64,000 nucleotides of DNA from Larus michahellis (Eukaryota > Chordata > Aves > Charadriiformes > Laridae), in NCBI RefSeq assembly GCF_964199755.1, contig NC_133903.1, forward strand, positions 811,001 through 875,000, in the 5' to 3' direction. The position numbers were made by a program, and so were the translations under genes. Every line of letters begins with the position of its first letter. The stretch's first letter is position 1. Below, piece by piece: positions 47,401 to 59,400 of this stretch. The notes beneath the pieces were generated by a model that saw only the letters and a list, made by a program, of their open reading frames with translations, was not told the DNA's origin and did not search any database.

Positions 47401-50400
47401 ACTTAAAACACACTTTTCCCCAATCCTTCTCTACTTCATATTAGTTCCGTGAACTGCCAGCAGGAAAACAAAACTAAAGTTTATATTTTGGAGTAACTTT
47501 AAAAAATGAGATTTCACTTACCTAATTCTTTAGAAACAGGTGAATCAGCTGATATATCCCCAATCTTCGCAAGGCTATCATAATACGCTCTTCCAGCCAC
47601 TACCATAGCTTGGGGGGGGGGGAAAGGAGGAGAAAAGAAAACAGGTGTTAAAAAAAACCCCCGAAGTATTTCCCATTTTCATTAATCTATGATTCTATGA
47701 AATTCTGTAATCCAGGGCACATAAGAGAGGGTTATATGGCAATAAGGAAACCCTGCTACCAGCGAAAGTTACGCAAGTCCCTGCGCTGCCTGCGATTTGT
47801 GAAACGTGGTGACAGAGAGGCCACCAGAATACACGAGCGAAGCTTCAGCCTGCCGCTTAGCTCCGCTTCCACGCGTATCCAGGGGCAGTCAGCATCCAGG
47901 GGGCAGGTTTAGCTGTAAGCCATCGGTCAGGACGTAACAAAATTCCTTGGCATAGATAAAACTGTTGGAAAAAAGCAAAATGCAATCTCAGACTTCCTAG
48001 TTACGGCCAGGGCTCTGCGCGGTCTCGGCCAGCCAGACGCTGACCCGAGAAACGGCCACTGGCCACGCGGCAATGGGCCTACAGGTGCCACAAGGACAGT
48101 GGAGCCCTCCAAAAGCAAACCATCACGTACTGTCTGTTAGCTGAAAGAGGAACTCGCTCCCAAACAGCTGTGATGAAACACATTTTACCAGGTGTGACAT
48201 ATTTAAAAGTGAAATGTGAAAGGTTCGATGCATCCGATACAGCCGCTCCTAACAGTTACCGTTATGGATAACCCTGCACAGTCACCATACACTGCAATGA
48301 CAAATACAGTTTCTTGTCAAAACAATACATTCAAATCTGACAGTCCCACGTATAAATACCAACTTTTCCACTTTAAGGAAATTTTAGGCCTTAAGTGCTA
48401 GAACTTCAAAAATTAAGTCTCTGACAGATGATGTTCAGGTTATGGAGAGAGTCCATTTGGCATTCTTTTCTCAATTTTCAACATACCATCAGTGTTCCTG
48501 AGATTATTATCAGTGACATTGTTCAGCAACTTAGTAAGCTTAAATGTTGGGAGATCTCTGGTATCTTGGACAGATATGGAAAATGAGCATTGATAAATAC
48601 AAGTTCTGCACAGAGTAATTTTGACACTCCAGAAAATGGGGAGAAATTTCTGGGCAGAGAAATCTGTATTCCTAGCAATAGAAACCTCAGGCTAGGGGTA
48701 CATACACAGTTTAAGAAGAAACCTGAAGGTTTAACATTCCTGCCCCAAAAGACAGACCCTTGCTAATACCGGGATGCTCATCTTTTTCCCCCCCCAGGAC
48801 CGTTCCCCCCCTTTTATTGTTTATACTTCAATTCCAGTTTTACAGGAACCAGTAAAATCTTAAAATACATCACTGAGGATTGAGTTATTCTCAGTTAATC
48901 ATTTCCTGGTTATAGCTGATTTAAACAGCAAAGCCAGTTTTGCTGGAATGAACACGGAAACATGAAGATTCAGACTGGGGAGGCCGGCAGCAAGAAACAG
49001 ACCACGTCTGCCGCAGGTCCATGCCCGGCAGCGGCTGCCGTGCATCCTCACAGCACACCACACGGAAAGGAAATAACAGGGACAAACTGGCAAGTTTTTA
49101 TTGTAAAAGGCAGTGAAAAATACTTATTGAAGTAAGTCTTCATAGTTTTTTGTAGTAGTGCATTTTTAACCTGAAGCAGAAACCAAGCAGACGCTCACTG
49201 TTAACTTTAGAATACTTTTTGGTGAGAGGAATACGACTGGCAATTGCCAGTTATTGTATTCGAGGCCTGTATTTTATAGTTTTTACTAGCAAAGGTGACA
49301 TCTTTAGTTACCTATCAGTATGTTCACTGCCTGAAACTCTTCCAAATGCAACAACGATTCCTTTTGAGGCTCTCTCGCATTAGAGAAGAGTAGTTTCTGC
49401 CTAAGCCGTGTCTCATACGTGCTCTACGCTCAACTGCTCTGAACAGCGGAACTCTCCTGCTGCTGCTGCCGGAGCCGCGTGGCGCCCGTCCGCCAAGGTT
49501 TTATGCCATTCCAACTCCAAGTTGGAATGTTCCCAAGTCAACCTTTTCTCCTAATACAAGCACTAAAAAGAGGAAGAAAATGGGTGATTTCTCCTGTGCT
49601 AATCAAGCTAAATCACGATCTCCACTTGTAGACTCCACCAGTACTATGGCTAGTAAACTTACTTCTGCAGGAGTTTTCACCTTTTGTCCTCAACATGTGT
49701 AAAAATACATTCTAAATCTAGCAGAAGTTTTGTAAGATTTATGTTCTTTGTCAGCCTGCTCTGACTTGTTTGGAAAGCTGCAAAGGATTTGTTTAGTGAC
49801 AGAGTATTTACTCCTTGTCACACATCTATTTATACCACTCAGAACTTACGGAGAAAAGATTAACAATTTATGAGAGCCCAAAGATGACTTTAATGTAGTT
49901 TCTCAATAGTTGTTGCAGCACTGTAAACATTTATTCATTTGAAATTAAGCATTCGTGCTAGATATGCTTTATCAGCCAGTCTTAAAAGGCAAACTCGCTC
50001 AAACACAATACCTGCCGGCCTCCAGTGTTGCCGTGCAGAGTTATGTTGTGAATTACTGAAGGCAAATTGCATTGAAAGAGAAGAGGCACAATGTAATGTA
50101 TCAACAGTAAAGTACGTGAAAAGCAGAACCCTCAGAAACTGGCATAAAAACCTTTCAGCCAAACACGAAAACACTTGTTATTACTTCTGGTACTATTGTA
50201 ATCCCTAAGGTTAGGTATTAGGTAACCACAGCGTTAATCCATCAGGTTAGGCATTACTGCTGCAAATAAGTCAACATTTCCCTATTCTCATCTCCAGCAG
50301 GCCTTGGTTTTATCTTTTTCTCAAGCCTGGTCTAAGATTTGCATGAAGAGAGATTCCAAGGTCTATTTGGATATGCACTACCTCTGCAGCATCCCCTTTC

Positions 50401-53400
50401 TCAGAGGACTAGATTACACGTAGGGGAAAGATATGCCACAGACTTGAATGACGCAAAATTAGAGAGATTTTACATTGCTTTAATATGGTATCAAGCAGCT
50501 CAGCAGGTCTGCAGAGGTGAAACAGAGCAAGCTCTAACAGGTCCTACAACATAAGCGTTGGGAATCTAGAGCCCAGGCTTGGAAACCCGGGCTTCGAGAG
50601 CTCCCGTGAACTCAATGGAAGTAAGCAACCACATTTTTAAAAAGTTTGAGAGATCTTTGAATCCTTAGATTCAAATCTATTCATTCCAATTTTGACTCCA
50701 TTAAAAAGATACCATCAGCTTTGGTATGGATAAGAATTAATCCACTCCCGCAACTCCTCCTCATTCAAGCCGTTCTGTTCACAGGGTTACGCAGGCAGCC
50801 ATGTGTACAGCTGAGCAGGAACACATCTAAGAACGTGAAATCTCTTTGCAAGGTATTTCCGGGGGGAAAAAAAGAGAACATCTAATTTACACAACTGTTT
50901 TTTTCCATTTATATTATTATTCTAATGTGGATTATTTACAGTTTATGTTCAGTTTATCTTGCAGTAGCTCTGTGCCTTGGTGTCTGGGATACAACTTCTG
51001 CAGGACAGTAAAAAACAAACAAACAAAAACCCCAAATCCCCCCCCAAAACACACAAAAGAGGAGAAGGTACATACCTCCGGGTGTTTGTGCTGTTTTGGA
51101 TTTTTTTTTGTTTTGTTTTGTTTTTTCCCTGAATTCCCTAACACATCCAAAGTTCAACTTTGGAATTAAGCTTGTACACAACCCTCATATCCAATTTGTA
51201 TATTTAAATGAAAATTAAACATTCTTTCTAAAGTTAGCACCCAGAAGACTTACCATTAACAGCTTTTTCATAATTCTTCCCCAGATTTATTAAATTCCTC
51301 AGTCCTGGATTGAACTGTTCCATAACATTCTAGTGGACAGAAAACAAAATCCGTGTTATAACCAAGGCAATTCAAGAGCGGATGGAAGTGTCAGTGCCAC
51401 TTAGCTCTACTCTTGCGTTTCACATGTACGGCACACAACTGAAAGTCTGCGCACGGACGAAAAGTAGAAGACTTGGGAAGAAGAGGAGAGCAAAGGACGG
51501 GCGGGAGAAGAAAGCGAGCACTGAACATCAACAAACGGAAAAAGGTAAACTGTTTCAGTAGGAGTAAAAAGGAATCTGGCTGTGTATAATACGGATGTCA
51601 AGTACGCAATCAGAGTTTGCACAGGCCCTTCTTTTGTGGTAGGTGATGGTGAAATAAGAACGAGAGAAAAACCTTTATCCACTAATTGTTTTGCAAAGTC
51701 AGACAACACAAACTTCCTGACAACGGTTCAAGGTTTCAGTTCTTCCCCCGGCCCTGTGCTGAAAAAAAGAATAATGCGGGGAAAAGGAAAAAAAGGAAAA
51801 AGAAATTCACCAGGTATCTGATTGGGGGGTGACTAAGCACTTTATTTGTCTACGTTACAGACAGCATTTAGGGAATTTAGCTGGTGTTTTGGTATTTTTT
51901 TAAGTTTGAAAACACTGCATTTATTGTGTGAAGCTATAGTTCTTCCAGGAAGAAAGTGAAAATGATGACCTTATTTAAATAGAAGGAGGAAAAAAAAATC
52001 CACTGCAGCTGCTTTGGCTGTTAAATACAATTATTGGCTAAAACAACCAGAATCTGAAATCCAGCAGCTCCAAGCATGACTACTCTCATACCTAGCAAAT
52101 TCCGTAAACTGATGAAGTGGTAGAAATGTGACTGGCAGCTTCATAGTGCAAAAAAATAGCTACACCATTTAACAGAAAAGTTTCAAGTCTTTGCAAAAAG
52201 TAGAAAATAAGTTAAGCCATGAAGTATGAATGCACATTTGAATTTTCCCAAAGTTGGCGGGTTGAAGAAAAGAGGAGAAAAAGCTTTTGCCCACTCCAAA
52301 AGGGAAAGTGACCCACTAAGTTGGAGTTGCCCCTACTCATAGGAAAGCTTCAGTTTCCCTCCTTCTGGTCAAAGACAGTAACTTTCCCCTCTACCCCCCC
52401 ATCAATTTTCCAAAGTGACTTTTATCTTCTTATGAGCACTGAAAAACAAAGAAAAGCAAAGCTGGCATGCTGCTATAAACGCAGTAGGTATTCACTCCTC
52501 AGCACCATGCCCTTTAAGATGTCTCAAACACATAAATTGCTGTATTCTAAAGTATTTGCTGTTGCAATTAACTTTTGAACAATGCTATATAAGTTCAAAA
52601 GAGAGCTCTCTGAGCCTCACTTATCTGATGGCTTCTTGGGTTCTTCAGGTAGAATCACCACCCCAGCTACTGAAGTAGAGACACAGCGTGTTTGTTAGCA
52701 AAACCCCCTCTGTATCTATGTAAGTAATTACCTCCGAACGCGTATTCTAGAATTTGCCGGATGTGCCTGGTCATTTAATAGTCAAGTAACCACGATGTTC
52801 TTTCTTTTCTCTCTTCCATACAAAATACAATTTCATATAACACCAGCTGCTAAGTCTCAGAAACAATTTGCTAACGACTATTTTCTTTTAAAAATGAATT
52901 TAATACAAGCCCTATATTTCCACAGAGAAGAACCTTAAAAGTTTTTGCAGATTCTAGACTACCTTTTCCAAGAATCTTCCTAACAAAACTATAGCTGTGA
53001 CATTCCTTTGTAAAATTTTATTGTCATGAAACAAGATCGTGAGATACGCAAAGACATCATTCTGTTATTCTTACTATTTTTATGACAATATTTTTATGAC
53101 ACAACTCGCATCTTTTTAGATACTGTTCGCACAGCAGAACTTTCAAGTTCAAGGAATTCAAAGCAGACACTTTCTGTTTACAAGAAATACAAGACCAGTG
53201 AAGTAGTATCAAGCTTTTGTCTGTTATGCTACTAACAGAATGAAAATACTCATAATTAGTACACACACGGACCCAAAAAGAACAGCAATACTATCACATT
53301 TTTCTCATTTTCAGGCCAAGGTCATTCAGAGAACTTTATTATTATTTTTCAAGTATAGTGCTATACCTGAACTCCAATCAATTTTAAAAGCAAAGAATTA

Positions 53401-56400
53401 ACTCCAGATTTCACCAGTAATACTTTAACAGACATATTGAGTCAAAGGTATTAAAAAAAAATATAGAAAACTATTAGCTTCTGATACTGGTATAGTATAA
53501 GCGATATCAAAAGCAGACATAGAACACCACCACCTAGCCCCACTGCCTTTATGTGTACAAATTAAATGCAGCTGGGATTGTTTTCTGGTCTATACCATTA
53601 AACTCTTACCCACCCAAACGCGATCACTGCAAGCAAATTACCTGCCGTCCCCAGGCCTTGATTTGTGTTAACTCACAAACCACATCCAGAAATCATTTGG
53701 GAAACTGCGTTTCAGGTTGGGCCGAGGCCAACAATGCCAAAGGCTGCTCCAACAACCTAACAGTAGGGATTTTCAGGCTCTGGTGCCTGGGAACATCCCT
53801 CCTCCCACCCCAGCTCTTTAATTTACCGCTCTGAGCACGGCTGCCGTGCCCCCGCCACCCTCCCCGCAGCTCAGGCACTGCACCTGTGGGGCGTGTGGTC
53901 CAAGGGGGAAGCTGGCTCTTCCCATTCCAACTTTTTGCCCTTTCTTCCCAGCAGTGTGCTAAAGATGATGTCTGCTGGCACATACGGAGTCAGTGAGTCA
54001 TAAGAAAACAACGGGTGAATTGAAGGATTATCTTAGGATAGACAGTCCTGTGTTCCAAGGATATGGGGGAGAAGAAGGGTGTACCTGACATAGAAACTGC
54101 GTGTACGCATGGCAGGTAGGAATCCCAACAGCACCGCGAGTTGCCACCCTATACTGAAAATCATTTTCTTGAAAGACAGATCACGTCCCTGCTTACCCTG
54201 CTCCTTGCAACAAGAACTTACAGAACAAAACCCTTACTGCCACCTACTCAAAAATTCTAATGGTAACATGATAATTATTGGTCTTGAAATGCCGATTTTT
54301 GGGATGGCCCTGTTAAGGAGTCAGGGGTTAAAGATTCCAGTTCTCTTGACGTCTTCTAATTCAGATTTCAAACATAAAACAGTGATTGCACCTCTGGCGT
54401 TAGTTGTTTTCCTTTAGGAGGAAGCGAACGCAACCCAGCAAAGATGCCCTCAGCAGCTCCCCTCTCTGAAGCCAGCCCCCATCGCTCTTCATTTTCACCA
54501 GCCAACTCGATACGCGTTGGGTATTCGTGTACAGCAGATCCAGACCTCGCTGTTGGAACACAACAGGTCCACTGAACTCTGAGAAGAGCTCCAGCATGTC
54601 TCGTCTGCTCCGTGTGTATGTGGAGCTGCTGGGAAAGAGGAAGAGGCAGTTTCTAGCCCGGTGCCATCCACAGCTGATGGCACATGACTGATGGGCCTTT
54701 CCTCCAGGAGATCGAGCAGCCTCGGGAAGCGTTTCAGTCTTCCCGCTGCCTCAGTGGGTGACTGTTAGCAGAAGTGCCCGCAGCAGTCTCTAGACATGAA
54801 CGCCGGGGAAGCAGCAAAACCCTTGGCAATGGCAGTTGCCCTTTGGAAGGTGCCTGGTTTGACACGGGGCACGGTGAGTGGATCCTCGCAGCACCCGCCA
54901 GGCTCAGCCACCTCCTGCGCAGGGCTTGCGTCTGACTGGAGGGCTCAGCTTCCCCCGGCCTCAAGAGGATCCCATGAAATATTCCCGTATGATTTTCCTC
55001 TTTTCCTCTCTTCAACACTACAAAGGAGCATTATATGTATTTTTTTTCTTTCTACTGAAGACTAGATTCTCAAAGCAAATACAAGCCTGCCCATGCTTCT
55101 AGTGCTCTTTTTATACAGTCAATCACTGCTGCTGGCTTTGAAGTACTGTCCAGGAAGAAATATCTAGTGCACTTTTTCCAAAAGGGAAACAGTCACTGGC
55201 AACTCCCCTTTCAGGATCAGATATAAATTTGATCTTGTCAAGACATTTCAGATCACTTAAAATAACTGTAATATTTTGTTCAGCTTCAGAAGTTACATGG
55301 GGAAAAAGCCACTCAGAAATCAATTTGTATAGCTATTTATTTTTAGATGATGTCTCAAGAGTTTTATAGCTTTTACTTGCAGTCTAAGGAAAAGGTCATG
55401 AAGATGAGTGGGACTGAGCACCAGTGCAGAAACTAAAGTCATATATTAAAGCCAGATCTCAAAACTTCTAAAAAAGCAGACAGAGGAACAAAAAAGAATT
55501 TCTGATCAGGAGAACTACTAATTTAAAATTGACAGAAGTCTCAGAAAATATCACAAACTTTTTATCTGCCATGCTGTACAAAGACGTGGGAATAAAACTT
55601 TTGTCTTAATCCCAACAGACATCACAAAGCAAGAAAAAAAGCTGCGAGAGACAAAGTAGTTCACAACACATCATCTGCCTGCGCAGCGAGGAACACAAAC
55701 TAGGCCTCCTAATTGTCAATGTAGTGTCCTATGTTCTAGTGACACACTACCCCTCATGAGCAGAATAATTAACTAGAAGAGAAGAGGAGGCACATGATCA
55801 GATCCTACCGCTTTCTATTATTTAGGATGAATGGAAATAAAGGGAAACACTTTCAAAATAGGCAACTGGAAACACCTTCTTATGCAGAGAAATTTAGAGT
55901 TGCCAAAAGTGACCTTCCAAGAAAAAGTGTAAGAAAAACCTATTCCGGCCGTTCAAGTCATTAAATCCCCCTACAACCCAGTATGAAAGTTGCTGTGTGC
56001 CTCCCACCCATGGAACCAGTGTGAGTTAACCAGCAAGGAGCTGACTGAAGAGGAACAAGCCTTGTATTTCCACTTGTTGTGTACAGGTATCATATCTTCC
56101 GCAGTTCCTGATAGTCATATAAACAACGCTAATCTTCAAAACAAATGACAGCCATTGTAAAAGTGCCTTCCTGTAAATGCTCAGCTTTGCCTTTTACTTA
56201 AAGACACACCTCGCAGAACAATAGCTCAGCAGGTATGAATACATCCGAACAATGCACAGACTCCCTGTAGTTTCGAGTTTACATCCTGCACGCACTTTTG
56301 CAAGAGCGGATAACAACGTATTGGGGTGGAAATCTGAAATTATAAAACTAGCACAGAAAAGTAGATCCTGATGCCTAACATTACTCATATTGCCATTTCT

Positions 56401-59400
56401 ACAGCTATTCATAGCTAACCTTTGGATACCTACTAATAATTTAGTTGAGATTGTTATTCCTCAATTCGAAAAACAGTAAAATTAAGCTTTTTGAAAAAAA
56501 GTCTTCAGTGTTGCTACGCTGTGTCTGAGAACCCACTTGAGAAGATTCGAAAAGCGGTACAGAAAGCAAATCATACTGTGCCCTACTGTACTTGAAGCAT
56601 TTTGTACATTATTGCATTTCATCTCCTCTTTAGAAATCCACCGTACAGTTTACAGAAGAGCACGATTAAGCCCTCAACACAACTCACATTAAGCTCAGTC
56701 GTAAGTTAGCTTAATGCTGTTTTAAAACAGGTTTAACAGAATGGAAAATATAAATCAGGACACCAGTGTTCATTCAAAAAGACTCATTCTTATGACTAAT
56801 TATTAGTCAGCTTGATGGAACGTTTCTTGTTCAAGAGAAACATTAATACATCATCCATCAGCGTGTTTCAAACACGAGCTTTTTCAGGTTATGAACACAT
56901 GACCCAGGATAGACTCTAAATAGGCATAACTCTAAGTAAGGTCAAAATAGATAATTTGCACTAAAATAGAACTGGACTTTATACACACACAAACTCCCAA
57001 AGGCTCCTCTTCCACCAAATTAGATTTGTATTTCAGTGATGCAAAACAACAGCCTTACTGCAGCATGTGCTGGGACCATAGCTGAATTCCAATTTTGGTA
57101 CATAAATCTGGTAGTTTAGTTGCACGTCTTTTTAAAATAAGGAAACATAGAATTCAGGGCTTTAAGCTGAATTTATCAGATATATTTCCATGATAAAACA
57201 ATATCGCCTACCAAAATGATTCTACATGCCCCTGTAGAGAACACAAGCCCCTCAGCAGACCACAACACTCCACTGAACAAAGCTGGGTTTTTTTTTTTAA
57301 ATTACACTTTGATTGCTAATCAAAATTTCTCGATTTCCGAATTCTTGATAAATCAAGATTTACTCAAATACAGAGAAATACGTGTTTAAATCCAAGATTA
57401 CCAACAGCAATGAGTTAGGGCTATCAGGCTGTTGTGAAGAGCTGTGGAAGGCTGAGGCCAGCGCAGCAGCCCCCAGGCCCCCCCGAGGGAACTGCGGGGC
57501 TGTATGGCGGCACTTCCCGGCTGCTGCCCTTTCCCCGGCATTGTGGCCACTGCAGCTGGATGCCAAACAGCTTCCCCACAGACAGCGGATAAAATGAAGC
57601 TGTACGAGCTGCAGTGAGACAGCAACACGGCACAGCTTTTGGGGGTCAACCATGGCCACGGTCTGTATGAGGGGGTGACACAGTGTCCCCCCCGCCCGCG
57701 GCGTGGCTGCGGCCAGTGTCACAGCAGTCACCTCCCGCAGCCCCTCGGCCAGGGGGAGGCTGTGGCCCTTTAGTCATGGGCTCCCACACCCTCAGGCTTC
57801 ATTTCGCACGTGCCATTCCTATCACGCATTAAAGTGATTCTTCAGGTATTACATAAAGACTAAATGTCAGCCTTGATTTCTGTGTGTGCACACATGCACG
57901 TATTTGTGGATTATGTTGTTTATTTAGTCATGTTACCTAAAAAATGTTGAGGTATTCACTTTCCGATGCTGCTGCCAACAAAAAGGATGAATAAGATAAA
58001 AATACAAGAGCATTACTTAGCCACTTGATGACTCCTCTAAGTATATTTTGAAGCTTTGTATAACACAGGTTACTATGTATTTAATAAATCCAATGGATTA
58101 GCACTGTAAGAAAATAAATAAAAAAAAAGAAAAACAGACTAGCAAGACATGCGATTTCATTTTCTCTTGTTTTTCCAGGTCACCCAAAAGTTGATTTGTT
58201 TTGAGAAGTCGAAAGCCTGCAGCACACAGATGCCACCACTCCGCTACCCTGAATTGGTTTCCCCTGACCAAGCCTTTCTTCTTATTGGGAGGAGAAACAC
58301 AAACACCGCTCCTGATTTTATCAATACCAGCATGGTGTTTCAAGCGCTCTATGGCATCCAGCAAGAGCCGAAGTCACAGGAGCACTACGAAACAAAGGTG
58401 AGCATGCTCACCGTGCAGGCTAAAGCACAGCACAGAGAGGGGCTCGTTTGCTGGAGATGAGGGAGCTGTGATTACCCTCACAGCAAACGCTGAATACGCA
58501 GCGTAGTGCCCTCTGCCCTTAAGAAGTAAAGAACTATTTTTTAACTGTGATATAGAAATAACTACTTTAAAGTAGACCCAGAATCCATTCTCTATCTGAA
58601 GCAGCCTTTATACCTTATCCGGATAAAGTTTCAATTTTTAATGAGGGCAGGGCAGGAGGGTTTCCAGGCCCGCGAGTCCTAGCAATGTGATGCAACACAC
58701 CAGACCTCCCAAAATACCCACACAGAAGACATTTCATCACACTGTCAACATTAACTTCATATTGCTCTGTTTTGCTGGTTGTTTCAGTCTTAAGCACCCC
58801 TTTGAATTTAGTTTAAAAAACAACAAAAAAAGGGTAGACTTTCCCAGTAAATAAGTATTGAATGACAGAGAAGGCAGTGTTTATTTAGGAGTCTGTCATT
58901 CCTTTAAAGCCTATTTTATATCCACTAAAACACACGAGAGGTTTTCTTCCCTCTCTGTAAAACTGTTTTAGCTACATTCTGGAAGTCAATAGACAGGGTA
59001 GGACATTCCTTTGTCAGCACGGCCCTGAACAGTCAACTTCCCAGGTTTCTCTTCTGTGAGCCTGTATTTACAGGCTGCTCTTCTGAGAAAAAGGAATTTA
59101 TGTTTGCTTATGACCTTGCCATGAACGTAACTGATAGCAAAAAGCACCAGACCGTTTAAGATGACCTGCACCAATTCTAGAGGACAAAATTTATAGCCAA
59201 GTCATCTCATTTTTTCAGTAATTTTGCATGAATTTGATATCCAAGTCCAAAGAAAGCAAACAGCAAATACAGCATGACACCAGGATAACTGGACTACTTG
59301 AAGGAGTAAAGTTGACTTAAGGGTGTTGCGGAACAACAAAACTAAGAGCAAAATACTCCAGTAAATGTCTTTAGAGACCTTTAAAAGGTAACAACAGCTT

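Larger units (their letters stand above)
29981..47521 (-). other. BAIAP2L1: BAIAP2L1 intron 3 (17.5 kb, largest)
   Basis: Mostly AT-rich with scattered short frames. It holds a CR1 fragment at 30899-30985, dyad-rich AT sequence at 34190-34255 and 37187-37215, and GC-rich patches at 30660-31370, 38510-38610, 39170-39390 and 45280-45370. The BAIAP2L1 reading frame passes from exon 3 to exon 4 without missing residues, so no coding exon of this gene is hidden here. Confidence 0.8.
47609..51253 (-). other. BAIAP2L1: BAIAP2L1 intron 2 (3.6 kb)
   Basis: Contains a possible CR1 tail at 47684-47712, a C-run at 48788-48810 and a fold-back pair at about 51009-51125 close to the donor. No coding sequence was recognised. 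Confidence 0.8.

Noticed and set aside
29981-47521. Search for a further BAIAP2L1 exon in the large intron 3
   Set aside because: The protein runs from exon 3 to exon 4 without a gap against human IRTKS, so no missing coding exon is needed and none was seen.
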